Source of the DNA: Symbiodinium natans
Taxonomy: Eukaryota > Sar > Dinophyceae > Suessiales > Symbiodiniaceae
Direction of reading: 5' to 3'
Assembly: GCA_905221605.1 (NCBI GenBank)
Contig: CAJNDS010000049.1
Location: forward strand, 1-64,000
Length of the DNA: 64,000 bases
In this document: positions 42,236-51,700 of the stretch, one piece after another
How positions within the stretch are numbered: position 1 is the stretch's first letter
Layout: the number at the start of each line of letters is the position of its first letter
Notes under the pieces: model-generated
Seen by the model: the letters and a program-made list of their open reading frames with translations, nothing else
Database searches by the model: none
Told to the model about the DNA's origin: nothing
Translations under genes and position numbers: made by a program

Positions 42236-42250
42236 GTGGGTCTTTGCGTG

Positions 42251-42270
42251 GTGCTGTAGTTCTACAGCAC
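42251..42270. other. Perfect 9-bp hairpin with 2-base spacer
   Basis: GTGCTGTAG-TT-CTACAGCAC. No related copy was noticed. Function unknown. Confidence 0.6.
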
Positions 42271-42345
42271 AGAAGTGGTTGCCCGCTGTTTAGGGTTACT
42301 TCTTCTTGCCAGGATGTCAGGGCTTCTTGGGGTGGTTGTCTGGCT

Positions 42346-42378
<33 letters not shown>

Positions 42379-42803
42379 GGTGGGATACAACTAGAAAGTT
42401 TAGGGTTTCGGGTTTAGGGTTTAGGGTATAGGGTTTAGGGTTTAGGGTTTAAGGTTTAGGGTTTAGGGTTTTGGGTCTAGGGTTTAGAGGTCCTAAGGGG
42501 AGCAATGTCTTTAAGGCAGCCCATATCTGCAAAAGACAGGCTGCGTGATGTCAATGATGTAGGATCCTCTGCCATATAATTCCAAAGTTAGGTCTAGATT
42601 TCTCCCGTGCTTACGCATGACCCAAACTCCGAAACTTTAAAGCTGAGCCCCGCATGACCCAAACCCCAAAACTTCAAATAGCCCTAAACCCTAAACCCTA
42701 AACCCTAACCCTAAACCCTAAACCCTAAACCCTAAACCCTAAACCCTAAACCCTAAACCCTAAACACCCTAAACCCTAAACACCCTAAACCCCAAAACTT
42801 CAA

Positions 42804-42910
42804 ATCTTCGCCTCGTCGGCGCCCAAGGCACAGCAGGCCGCGGCAACGTTCATGAACTTTCTGCACGCCTCCTCGAACGACTCCATGGCCATGGTGCTGG
42901 TCTCAGGGAG
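42804..42910 (+). CDS. Probable exon, unknown protein
   Basis: The frame IFASSAPKAQQAAATFMNFL continues HASSNDSMAMVLVSG between CCCTAAA and GGGTTTAT-type repeats. Unbroken and coding-like. Confidence 0.5.
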
Positions 42911-43172
42911 TTTTTCTGGTTTGGGGTTTATAGGGTTTGTTTGGGGTTCATAGGTTTTTTTTAGGGTTCATAAGGTTCTTTAAGGGTTTATAGGGTTTTT
43001 TAGGGTTTTTAGGGTTTATGGGGTTTTTAGGGTTTTTAAGGTTTTTAGGGTTTATAGGGATTTTAGGGATTTTAGGGATTTTAGGGTTTAGGGCCTAGGA
43101 TCGGGCACTTGGGTTTCTTGGCTTGTCGGACTTGGGGGGTTTGGAGCACCGGGTTGCAACGCAAGCCCTAAA

Positions 43173-43278
43173 TGGGGGTTTCCGAAATTAGGGGTACCTT
43201 ATTGGGGTCCGTATTACAAGGACAACCTACTATTTGTGGGTCTATATTCGGGGCCCCTCATTTTCGTAAAGCCCCAAA
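43173..43278. mobile_element. TIR element, GTTTCC family copy
   Basis: Left tgggggtttccgaaattagg and right cctcattttcgtaaagcccca are inverted. It shares the interior segment with the copy at 27470. Confidence 0.7.
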
Positions 43279-43810
43279 TGCTTTGCCATCTTTTTGTTTT
43301 TAGCATTGCGCTTGGGCATCACGCTTGGGGGGTGAGACAAACATGCTGCCAAGTCCCAGACCGCAGCTCTCATCGGGGCTTGGGGGCCGTAGTCTGTAAG
43401 GATTCTTCGGGGGGGGCCCGAAATGCCCAGTAGTATCCTTGTGCCCGTTTGCCTAAGGCTTTAGGGTGTAGGGTCTAGGGGTTTCGGGGTTTAGGGGCTT
43501 AGAGGTTTAGGAGTGTAGGGTTAGTGGTTTAGGGTTTAGGGCTTAGGGTCCCCCAAGCCACAGACCCAAAAAGGGTACACGCCCCTCCATACCCGACCCG
43601 CAGCCCTGGTTGCACCCTTGATGGTAGGGTCCCTTTTTGATAAGGATTTACTTTTTAAGGGACTCACGGTCCCCATTTGGGCCTTGTTTTGGGTGGAGTG
43701 GGGCCAGTGCAGCTAGTATCTAGTATCCCCAAAAGGACACACAATAGAAACACACTCAGTAACATCAGGAGCCCTACATGCACCCCCCAACAGAGTAAAA
43801 CCTGCTTCAG

Positions 43811-43875
43811 ATGACCTCACAGAGTGCCCCGGGGGGCTTGTCTCGCGCGGTCGCAGAGGGGCTTGGGGCTTTTGG
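43811..43875 (+). CDS. Possible exon, unknown protein
   Basis: After ctgcttcag the frame MTSQSAPGGLSRAVAEGLGA runs to the next TTTAGGG block. Short. Confidence 0.38.
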
Positions 43876-44344
43876 AGGTTTAGGGTTTAGGGTTTAGGGT
43901 TTAGGGTTTAGGGTTCAGGGTTCAGGGTTTAGGGTTTAGGCTTGGGGCTCCAGGTTTCGGATATGCACTCGAAGTCAGGCCACAACGTCAGAGGACGCAA
44001 CGCGTCCTGAACAAATTCTTAGACCCTAAGTAGCTCACTAAACTCAAAGCCATGAACTCTAAACCCCAGGCCCTAGACCCTAAATCGCGGATCCCGAAGC
44101 CTGAAGCTACACCAGAATCCCAAGAGCCTGCGCCCGGAGCTTTGCACCCTTAACCCCAAGTCCTAAAATCCGAAACTCGAAACCCCCACCCCCCTAAAAA
44201 ACAACAAAACCTTCAATCCTGTACCCCAAGTCCTAAAGTCCGAAACTCGAAACCCCGAACCCCTAAAAAAAACCCTAAACCCTAAACCTTAAACCCTAAA
44301 CCCTAAAAGGCCCAAATCTGAAGCTCCCCACATCCCTAACTCGT

Positions 44345-44391
44345 GAGTCCCAGGCCCTGGAGGGAAACCGCCTCGCCAAGGCAGGGCATTG
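44345..44391 (+). CDS. Possible exon, unknown protein
   Basis: The frame ESQALEGNRLAKAGHW ends at the GGGTTTATA minisatellite. Short. Confidence 0.38.
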
Positions 44392-44503
44392 GGTTTATAG
44401 GGTTTATGGGGTTTATAGGGTTTATGGGGTTTATGGGGTTTATGGGGTTTATGGGGTTTATGGGGTTTATAGGGTTTATAGGGTTTATAGGGTTTATAGG
44501 GTT
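44390..44503. repeat. 9-bp minisatellite GGGTTTAT(A/G)
   Basis: About twelve units. It appears to be a TTTAGGG derivative with an inserted TA or TG dinucleotide. The 9-bp period creates a false GFIGFMG frame. Confidence 0.93.
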
Positions 44504-44519
44504 CAGGGTGTTAGGGTGT

Positions 44520-44955
44520 AGGGTGTAATGTTGAACCCTCTTTAGTGTGGCCCCCCCTTGAACCCCCCCCCCCCCGGAGCAGTCGAGGCTGGATTTGTCC
44601 CTGTTTAGACGCTCCCAGGGGTTTAGATGATTTTAATAGGGAGGAGTTTAGATAAGTTTAAAAGGCGCAGCGATGTTCGGCAATCTTTTTTAAAGGTGCG
44701 CCACGTGAAATTTTCGTACAGCGCCCGGACGATTTGCCTTTAAAGAGGGACTCCCAAACAGTCAGGGTGTCCTGAATAACACAGCCAGATTGACTTTATA
44801 GAGGAGGCTCCTACTAAACCAGGTCCAACATTAGGGTGTGGATGCCAGATATCAAGGAATGAAGACTCGTACCCCTAAGGTTGTATCCCTAAAGGTTCCC
44901 CTAAATATGCTCCTAGTATGGCCCTTATATTCCCTTAGGGATCCTAAACCCAAGG
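44520..44955. other. No supported gene
   Basis: Unique sequence with C-runs at 44545-44576 and moderate AT. No convincing exon or element ends were seen. Confidence 0.4.
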
Positions 44956-44959
44956 GTAC

Positions 44960-45113
44960 GGTCCAAGGTAGAACCGCTAGACCAGAGGTCACCAAGGAGT
45001 TCTACGATGAGGTCGTTTGTGAGCTGGCGTCGCTCTACTGCCGGCACCAGCCAAGGCCCAAACCGTCGTGGTGGTGGTGGCTACAGGGGCTGAAGGGTTT
45101 GGATTCAGACTGA
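44960..45113 (+). CDS. Probable terminal exon, unknown protein
   Basis: The frame through RTARPEVTKEFYDEVVCELA continues SLYCRHQPRPKPSWWWW to TGA. It is open from about 44838, but the coding-like part starts near 44990 (after gtcaccaag). Confidence 0.48.
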
Positions 45114-45366
45114 CCCCCAAAGTATGCAAACAAAAATAGCCCAAAATCTGTAATTAATTAATACGAACGGCCATGTTTTTTTGCACAGTTGGGGTGGGGG
45201 GGGGGGGGGGGGGGGGGTTAGGTAAGGAATCTTACAGGTCTTTGCTTGTTCATGACATGGGCATTTCGCCTGGAGGCGAAGAGAGACTCTCCTGCAGTTC
45301 ATGCAGCCCTTCCAGGTCCAGATGCTGCCGTGCCTTTTGTTGGGAGATGTAGGGTACTCTCTGGAT

Positions 45367-45505
45367 TGCTAGTATTGCTTAAGAACCTCCCCATTAAACA
45401 AAAATGATATTCTTCCTTATAAGAACAATATAGGGATTAATATGTGTCATGTTCGTGGGGGGTAGGGAGGGGGTGTGTTACGGTGTGTGCTTCAGCAAAT
45501 GGTAG
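45367..45505. mobile_element. MITE-like element, family D copy 2
   Basis: It shares ttcttccttataa and caatatagggatta with 22341-22443. The ends (attgcttaagaac and gcttcagcaaat) are weaker. Confidence 0.45.
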
Positions 45506-45690
45506 AGTACGGTCCTCTTGGCGGGTCTTTTAAAGATCTTGCTCCATAGTGTCGTAGGAACCGCCAAAGGACCGATTTTTCAGAAACCCCCACATGCAGG
45601 GTTGCTTTCCCTGGCTTTGTGTCGCTGCGAGGCAAGCAAGCAGAGCGGCCACCGGGTTGTTGCGACGACAACCATGCCTTCAGCTTACAC

Positions 45691-45725
45691 AGTGCGCGCG
45701 CGCGCGCGCGCGCGCGCGCGCGCAA
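45691..45725. repeat. (CG)n microsatellite
   Basis: An uninterrupted GCGCGC run, a potential Z-DNA stretch. It creates an ARARAR frame artefact. Confidence 0.95.
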
Positions 45726-45906
45726 GAGCACACGTAAGTTGCCAGAGGGTTGCACTTTCGCAGCCGGAGGTCGCAAATGATGATCAGCAGCATGGATGCT
45801 GCGATGAGCACGGAGGCCTCCAGCACAATTCTTCAAGGCCCGTGGTCTAGCATCATGGCGTTACCAGGTTACCCGGCTTCTGCCTTCTCCAAGTAGCCCT
45901 GAAACA

Positions 45907-46090
45907 GGCATCATGGAAGCTGTATCCGACGGGGATGCCATCGCTCGGAGCCTACAAGCCATCCAGGAAGTCCCGCGGTATAAGTTAATATATATATATA
46001 TAATTACCGTTATGACGATTATGACTATGATTTTATTTTATTCTTACTATTGTAATTGTTATTATCATTCTTATTGTTATGATTATTTGC

Positions 46091-46122
<32 letters not shown>

Positions 46123-46251
46123 CGATGATGATGACGATGATGATTGTTGTGTACTCCCCGCTGCGCTGCTGTTCGTGTTGCTTTGGAGGTTCGGAAGCAA
46201 GCCGTGCCTGGGCCTTGGGCCGTCCAATGCTGCGAGCTGCAGGAGACGGAG
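45907..46251 (+). CDS. Two probable exons, unknown protein
   Basis: 45907-45977 (acceptor gaaacag; MEAVSDGDAIARSLQAIQEV; donor cg|gtataa) and 46189-46251 (after tttggag; VRKQAVPGPWAVQCCELQET; donor gag|gtaagt, the best donor in the window). The segment between is an AT and GAT microsatellite (46095-46143). The phases of the two do not match directly, so they may not be adjacent exons. Confidence 0.48.
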
Positions 46252-46635
46252 GTAAGTCTCTAAACCCTAAACCCTAAACAACCCTAAACCTTAACCCTAA
46301 ACCCTAAAACCCTAAACCCTAAACCCTACACCCTAAACCCTAACCCTAAACCCTAAACCCTAAACCCTAAACCTTAAACCCTAGATCGAGAGGGACTCGT
46401 AGCACATCACCAGCCTTGGCAACTTGCGGCATGCCCCCTGGGGCCGCTCAATGCTGATGATTCTTGCTGCAGGAATTTCGAGCGACAACATGACGTAACA
46501 TGTGCCGTTTGCACCCTCAACCCTCAACCCTAAACCCTAAACCCTGAATCCTGAAAACCCTAAACCCTGTAAACCCTAAACCCTATAAACCCTGTAAACC
46601 TTATATCCCCCCCCCAACCCCGCACTAAGAGAATT

Positions 46636-46731
46636 GAAATCCGGCTGAGCGGAGCTGAGGCGCGGCCTGGGCAATGTCGCCTCGCTCTGGCAGCACAGCT
46701 GGCAGGCGTGCCCGTAGTGGTGCTACCTGGA
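46636..46731 (+). CDS. Probable exon, unknown protein
   Basis: The frame EIRLSGAEARPGQCRLALAA continues QLAGVPVVVLPGP into TTTAGGG. It is GC-rich and coding-like. It is the last host exon before the first retroelement copy. Confidence 0.45.
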
Positions 46732-46810
46732 CCCTCATTTAGGGTTTAGAGTTTAAGGTTTAGGGTTTAGGGTTTTGGGTTTAGGGCAGTGTAGGGTTTA
46801 GGGTTTAGGG

Positions 46811-47081
46811 TGCGGAGCTGCAGTTGGTATTATAGAAAAGAGTTGGTGTTGAAAGTTGAAGGGTCAATGTACCTGATAACCATTATGGCTCAAGACCGGG
46901 CCATGCGCCTGGTAGCAAAAAAGAGTTTCGAGTTCCTGGTGTTTGCTGGTTGGTTCAGGGTGAAATCTCTGGCGACTGTTAGGGTTGGTTTCCTTCCCCT
47001 TTCGGTTGCCCCCGAAGGTTATGAGCCCAAATTAGGTTCCCTGCGGTTTGTGTTTCGGCTTTAGGGTGGTAGTTTGAAGCA
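46811..47081 (+). mobile_element. Retroelement leader / LTR-like region, copy 1
   Basis: It begins TGCGGAGCTGCAGTTGG directly after a TTTAGGG block and is homologous over its length to 51436-51710 (shared start, ggagttgg...gaaagttgaagggtcaatg, atggctcaag, ccccttcggttgccccc, ggttatgagcccaaattagg). It starts with TG as LTRs do. It contains a partial spliced-leader match at 46874-46894. No right-hand LTR was found. Confidence 0.65.
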
Positions 47082-49130
47082 ATGGCTACCAACTGGTTAC
47101 AGACTGGTGCGGCATCATCGAGCTCCAATGTGGGCGATCAAGGTGAAGGTGGTGTCAAAAGGTCTGCAACGGGTGAAAAAGTGGTTCCCAATGTGGAAGC
47201 TCTGGTTGATGCTGGTGGTATGCGTGGCGAAGAGAAGCCGGTGGTGGAAGGACTGGAAGACCAGATGGAAGCAGTTTTGCTGCGCCTTCTGAGCAAACAT
47301 GGGCTTTGTCTTCGAGCTGCGGGACCTGCTGAATCAACGGGAGCGCCATCAACAAGCTCCTCTACGTCAAAGATGGTGGAGCAAGAGTGCCAGACAGAGC
47401 TGGTTGGGGATGTTATCCCTGTTTCCAAGCGAGCTCGCAATAAAGTGAGCTTCGCGGCTGAAAGTGGTGATCTGTTGACAGGTGAAGCGGAAGAAACTGC
47501 GCCTGTTGCTGCGACAAAAGGCAGTATCCTCTTCACTGGGGACGCAGAAGGAGTTGTTCCTGTTGCTATGGTGATGAGTGAAGGAGAAATCCTGGAGTTG
47601 GAGGCAGCGAGAATACAGCAGGAGTCAGATGAAGACTTATACGCTGCTGGCGGAGGCAAATTGTCTCAAGCTGCTGACCTCCCAATCATCGACTGTGATG
47701 GGAAGACATGGGAACGCCATTTTCATGAAGATGGAAGGGAATATCTTTACTGCTTAGACACTGGAGATACCCAATGGGTGTTGCCTAAGAAGACTGGAAT
47801 GGCTGGGAACAGTGAAGTGTCTGGTGTTGGAATGGGCATTGTCCCTGTGGAAGAAGAGCCAGCACTGGGTACTACTTCGTCCTCGTCGCCTACTGAGTCT
47901 TTCAGGGCACAACAGGGTAGCTTGGAAAGTGTAAACAGCGGTGTAAATAGTGTAGGTGAAAAGGATTTTTCCTCTACTATCAGGGATAGCGGTTTTAGGG
48001 CTGGTGGTGACGCCCAGACCTCGGGTTCTCCTGATGAGGAAGGAATTTCTGGAATCCGAGCAGACATCGCTGGAGAACATCTGGATCGGGAAGAAATGGA
48101 AGCGCTTTCTGAGGGTGTGGCAGCGGTGGAATCGGTGGGTCCAGAGGAAAAAATGCCCAATGCGGAGATTGGAACTGTGTCGGCTGCAGAAGAGCGAGTG
48201 GTGGATGTGGTACCTGTCGTTCAGGAAGGTGGTCCTGGAGATTTGGATGACGGAGGGAAAAAGTTGTGCATTACGACTGAGGAGGTCTCTTCGTTTGGTG
48301 CCAAGAATCTTGCCATTCAAGGGAAAAAAGAAGCTTCTGGAATAGCTGGAGACACGGTCGATCTGAAAGATGAGGCCTGGAGCGCCAATGAAGCGCGGGT
48401 CAATGTGCTAGATAGTACCTGGAGTGCGGAGGAAGCACGGGTTGAGGCGCATATGGTGTCACGTTCCGCGGACGACTGCAACAATGGGGCGCAGGTCTCC
48501 GTAGCAGCTGACGACGGAGGTTCACAGGTGGACGCACTGGTGCAACCTGAAGTTAGCAGCGAGGAACGAAATGGCAAAGGCTACACCGGAGCCAATGTGG
48601 CAGCTGTGGTCAATGATGGTGGTGATTCTCTTTTGGAAACCATGGAGCCAAAGGAGCCTGCGGTGGAAGAAAATGTGCCTGCCGCGGATGAGCAATCCAA
48701 CAGCCCTGCAGTGGAAGAAAATTTGCCTGCTGCAGAAGGTTTGACAAAAGACTCCAATGGTGGGTCCACTCCCACGAAGGGGGAAGTATTGCCGTCTGGA
48801 AGCTCGCCGGAAGTCGACACCGAGCGAACTGCGACAGATGAGGCAAAGCCATTGGCTGGAAAAGAGGAAGGTCCTGAACCCCTTGAGCACAAGGTGGATG
48901 ATCTTGTGGGACTCGTGCAGGAGCAGGACGAGCAGCTTGACCCAAAGGTGGAAACAAGGGATGTTCCAGGAGCCGATGATACAAAAAAATTTCTGAAGAA
49001 CAGGCGAAGAAAGTGCCCAATGGGGGAGCTTTGGGTGGTTTGGGGGGTTTGGGGGGGGCGCCCAAGAACCTCGAACATGTTGTGCTGCTTGGCTAAGGGG
49101 GGCTTGGGGGCTTGGGGGCTCGGGGCTTAG
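47082..49130 (+). CDS. Retroelement ORF with WW domain, copy 1 (3' truncated)
   Basis: A 682-codon frame follows the shared leader. It is acidic (Glu, Ala, Val rich). A WW-type domain lies at about residues 205-238: GKTWERHFHEDGREYLYC then DTQWVLPKKTG, with both Trp, the Tyr pair and the Pro. WW domains bind proline-rich or phospho-Ser/Pro peptides. The C-terminal half has internal repeats (WSANEAR/WSAEEAR; VEENVPAADEQ/VEENLPAAEG). The last ~40 codons run through a G-rich stretch with CCCTAA-like character and look like readthrough past the break near 49010. No protease, integrase or reverse transcriptase was seen. The start is ATG just after the leader. Attribution to a retroelement rests on the shared leader with copy 2. 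Confidence 0.6.
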   Translation: MATNWLQTGAASSSSNVGDQGEGGVKRSATGEKVVPNVEALVDAGGMRGEEKPVVEGLEDQMEAVLLRLLSKHGLCLRAAGPAESTGAPSTSSSTSKMVEQECQTELVGDVIPVSKRARNKVSFAAESGDLLTGEAEETAPVAATKGSILFTGDAEGVVPVAMVMSEGEILELEAARIQQESDEDLYAAGGGKLSQAADLPIIDCDGKTWERHFHEDGREYLYCLDTGDTQWVLPKKTGMAGNSEVSGVGMGIVPVEEEPALGTTSSSSPTESFRAQQGSLESVNSGVNSVGEKDFSSTIRDSGFRAGGDAQTSGSPDEEGISGIRADIAGEHLDREEMEALSEGVAAVESVGPEEKMPNAEIGTVSAAEERVVDVVPVVQEGGPGDLDDGGKKLCITTEEVSSFGAKNLAIQGKKEASGIAGDTVDLKDEAWSANEARVNVLDSTWSAEEARVEAHMVSRSADDCNNGAQVSVAADDGGSQVDALVQPEVSSEERNGKGYTGANVAAVVNDGGDSLLETMEPKEPAVEENVPAADEQSNSPAVEENLPAAEGLTKDSNGGSTPTKGEVLPSGSSPEVDTERTATDEAKPLAGKEEGPEPLEHKVDDLVGLVQEQDEQLDPKVETRDVPGADDTKKFLKNRRRKCPMGELWVVWGVWGGRPRTSNMLCCLAKGGLGAWGLGA

Positions 49131-49529
49131 GTTGACCCCACACTCCGCCCCCCCCACTCGGAAGAGACACGAGCGTGTAAAGTCGTCGAGTATCGTCGCA
49201 TCAAGGGCTGGAGATGCAGAATAAAATTCATAATCTTGTAGTGGAAGAATAGAATAATAGCATAATGGAATGATAGACAAGTGGATAATAGAATAATAGG
49301 GAGGTTGCGAGCTGACATCAGTGCATGTGCATCCCTGTCTTAATGTAGTAGTGTTGAAGCTGCAGGTTCAGCTTGTGCATTGTACATAATTTGATGCCAA
49401 GAATGTTTTGGCTCAAGCCTGGAGTGTCTAGGTGTGCCACTTGTGCGTTCCCCCAGGGCTACGCCTGTTGTGTTACGCCTTCAAGTTGGGTCTTATGCCT
49501 CAGTACTATGTCTATGGCTTTCTCTACCC

Positions 49530-50403
49530 CACACTCTCTGTCGGCTTGGGGAGAAGCTTGGGAGCCCTGGTCAAAGAGGCTTACAGGGACTCCGCATTTT
49601 GGGCCTTTTAGGCCTCATAAGGCCCAAAAATGCGGAGTCCCACACTCTCTGTCGGCTTGGGGAGAAGCTTGGGGAGCCCTGGTCAAAGAGGCTTGGGCCT
49701 TTTAGGCCTCATAAGGCCCAAAAATGCGGAGTCCCACACTCTCTATCGGCTTGGGGAGAAGCTTGGGGAGCCCTGGTCAAAGAGGCTTACAGGGACTCCG
49801 CATTTTGGGCCTTTTAGGCCTCATAAGGCCCAAAATGCGGAGTCCCACACTCTCTATCGGCTTGGGGAGAAGCTTGGGGAGCCCTGGTCAAAGAGGCTTA
49901 CAGGGACTCCGCATTTTGGGCCTTTTAGGCCTCATAAGGCCCAAAATGCGGAGTCCCACACTCTCTATCGGCTTGGGGAGAAGCTTGGGGAGCCCTGGTC
50001 AAAGAGGCTTACAGGGACTCCGCATTTTGGGCCTTTGAAGCCTCATAAGGCCCAAAATGCAGAGTCCCACACTCTCTATCGGCTTGGGGAGAAGCTTGGG
50101 GAGCCCTGGACAAAGAGGCTTACAGGGACTCCGCATTTTGGGCCTTTTGGGCCTCATAAGGCCCAAAATGCGGAGTCCCACACTCTCTGTCGGCTTGGGG
50201 AGAAGCTTGGGGAGCCCTGGTCAAAGAGGCTTAGAGGGACTCCGCATTTTGGGCCTTTTAAGCCTCATAAGGCCCAAAATGCGGAGTCCCACACTCTCTG
50301 TCGGCTGGGAGCCCTGGTCAAAGAGGCTTACAGGGACTCCGCATTGCCTTTTCGGCCTTATAAGGCCCAAAATGCGGAGTCCCACACTCTCTGTCGGCTT
50401 GCG
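49530..50403. repeat. 111-bp satellite, about 8 units, each with a 21-bp palindrome
   Basis: Units start at 49530, 49641, 49735 (94-bp unit before it), 49846, 49957, 50068, 50179, 50290 and 50383 (93-bp unit before it). Each unit has arms ggactccgcattttgggcc and its inverted copy around a short loop, then cacactctctatcggcttgg ggagaagcttgggg. Because 111 is 37 codons, a 288-codon repetitive frame stays open. A partial end (aaagaggcttacagggactcc) recurs at 50570-50590. Confidence 0.95.
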
Positions 50404-50785
50404 GAGCTGTCGGCTTGGAAATACAGGAATTGCCATATTCCTTCTTTTGCCATAGAACCTTTCGGATTTCGGGCCTCGGAATTTGCATGCGGGTAAAGGA
50501 GCTTTCTTATTCTTTATTATTAGCAAATTCCAAAAACCATTTATTTTGTAGTAGCAAATAAAAGGATTCAAAGAGGCTTACAGGGACTCCCTGGAAACGC
50601 AGAGTATCATCCCCAAGAACTTCTGCTCTACGCGATGTGCTTCTTGCCCGAAGGCCGAAGGCCGAAGGATACGTTCATCGGGCCTGCCAGCGTATGCCCG
50701 CCTCCGCCATACAGCCAGATGATGGCCTGCCAAAAGCTCCGTGAACGTAAACGTCTCAGGGGAACGCGGCAAACGCACCCCAGAG

Positions 50786-50922
50786 CCAGATCTACAAATG
50801 GGCGGTTATCAGAATTATCGTCCTTTTTTGGATCCCTATGAGAATACGGCACCTAATATTTAGGGTACCCCAAAAGGGATCCCAATTCTGACAACCACCC
50901 AAACATGTCCAGATCTACAAAT
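50786..50922. mobile_element. TIR element with a 14-bp flanking duplication next to a dynein exon
   Basis: CCAGATCTACAAAT occurs at 50786-50799 and again at 50909-50922. Between them gggcggttatcagaatt and aattctgacaaccaccc are inverted ends. The second copy is the 5' end of the dynein exon (AG|ATCTACAAAT), so the element sits at an intron/exon border. Confidence 0.65.
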
Positions 50923-51283
50923 ATGGCATAGATGAGGGGCCAGCCATGCTCAGGCACATGCTCTTTGAAGTCGAGGACTTGCGCGTCGCCTCGCCGGCCA
51001 CGGTCTCGCGCTGTGGTATGGCCTGGGACTCAAAATCTGCTTCACATGTCTGGCAGTAGATACATCCGGCAGAACATCAGAGGTGGCTAAGCTGTGCATA
51101 TCTGTGCATGATAGATGAAGTAAAGAGCAGTTGCAGGCCAAAGCATGTGCGCTTCTGTGCGCTTCCCAGGTGTACCTCACGCCATCGGATCTGGGTTGGG
51201 AGCCCTTTGTGCGCACGTGGCTGAGTGGCTTGCCGGACGAGCTGTATGGAGAGAAGGCGCTGCCAGCTTTCAGTTTGAAATTT
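50913..51283 (+). CDS. Dynein heavy chain, two exons (partial)
   Basis: Motor subunit of axonemal or cytoplasmic dynein. Exon 50913-51020 ends in MLFEVEDLRVASPATVSRCG M; exon 51170 to about 51283 begins VYLTPSDLGWEPFVRTWL. Joined, SRCGM|VYLTPSDLGW matches the conserved AAA-module sequence that follows FEVxDLxVASPATVSRCGM in dynein heavy chains. The 149-bp intron is GC-AG (donor atg|gcctgg). Only about 74 of some 4000 residues are present here. A retroelement lies 150 bp downstream and a satellite upstream, so this may be a gene fragment. The 3' end of exon 2 is uncertain; the frame stays open to 51367. Confidence 0.8.
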
Positions 51284-51435
51284 CCAAGTGCGCTGTCTTG
51301 GATCCTGCTTTTTCTTAATTTTAACGCTACGCGACCCGCCTCGGCCCGGCCCAGCGCATCCGCGTGAGCATGGTGATTCCGCAGCGCCCAAGTCGCTGGG
51401 CCCCAAGCAATAAGGGTTGGGTTTAGGGTTTAGGG

Positions 51436-51700
51436 TGCGGAGCTGCAGTTGGTATTGTAGAAAGGAGTTGGATTGAAAGTTGAAGGGTCAATGCACCCGG
51501 TAATCTTATGGCTCAAGCCATGACCAAAGCGGTCGAAGGTTTCGTAAAAAGTGTGCCCTTGGTTTGGGGTCTTGTTGGTTTGGCTGGTTGTTGGCTGTTC
51601 CAGGGGAATCAAGGGTTTCTGTTGGGGTTGACTGTTTGGTTTCTCGTCCCCCTTCGGTTGCCCCCCGTAGGTTATGAGCCCAAATTAGGCTCCCTGTGGG
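51436..51700 (+). mobile_element. Retroelement leader / LTR-like region, copy 2
   Basis: Starts TGCGGAGCTGCAGTTGG directly after TTTAGGG, as in copy 1. It ends before the gag ORF with ggttatgagcccaaattagg. Contains TTATGGCTCAAG, a partial spliced-leader-like string. Confidence 0.65.

Noticed and set aside
47082-49130. Host WW-domain gene independent of any retroelement
   Set aside because: Not excluded, but the 5' leader is homologous to the one before the gag-like ORF at 51.7 kb, so a retroelement origin is preferred.
49530-50403. CRISPR array
   Set aside because: The units are contiguous 111-bp tandem repeats without variable spacers, in a eukaryotic context.
49630-50496. 288-codon frame over the 111-bp satellite as a repeat protein
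   Set aside because: The open phase follows from 111 being a multiple of three; two units have deletions of 17-18 bp, and there is no start context or homologous domain. Retained only as a repeat.
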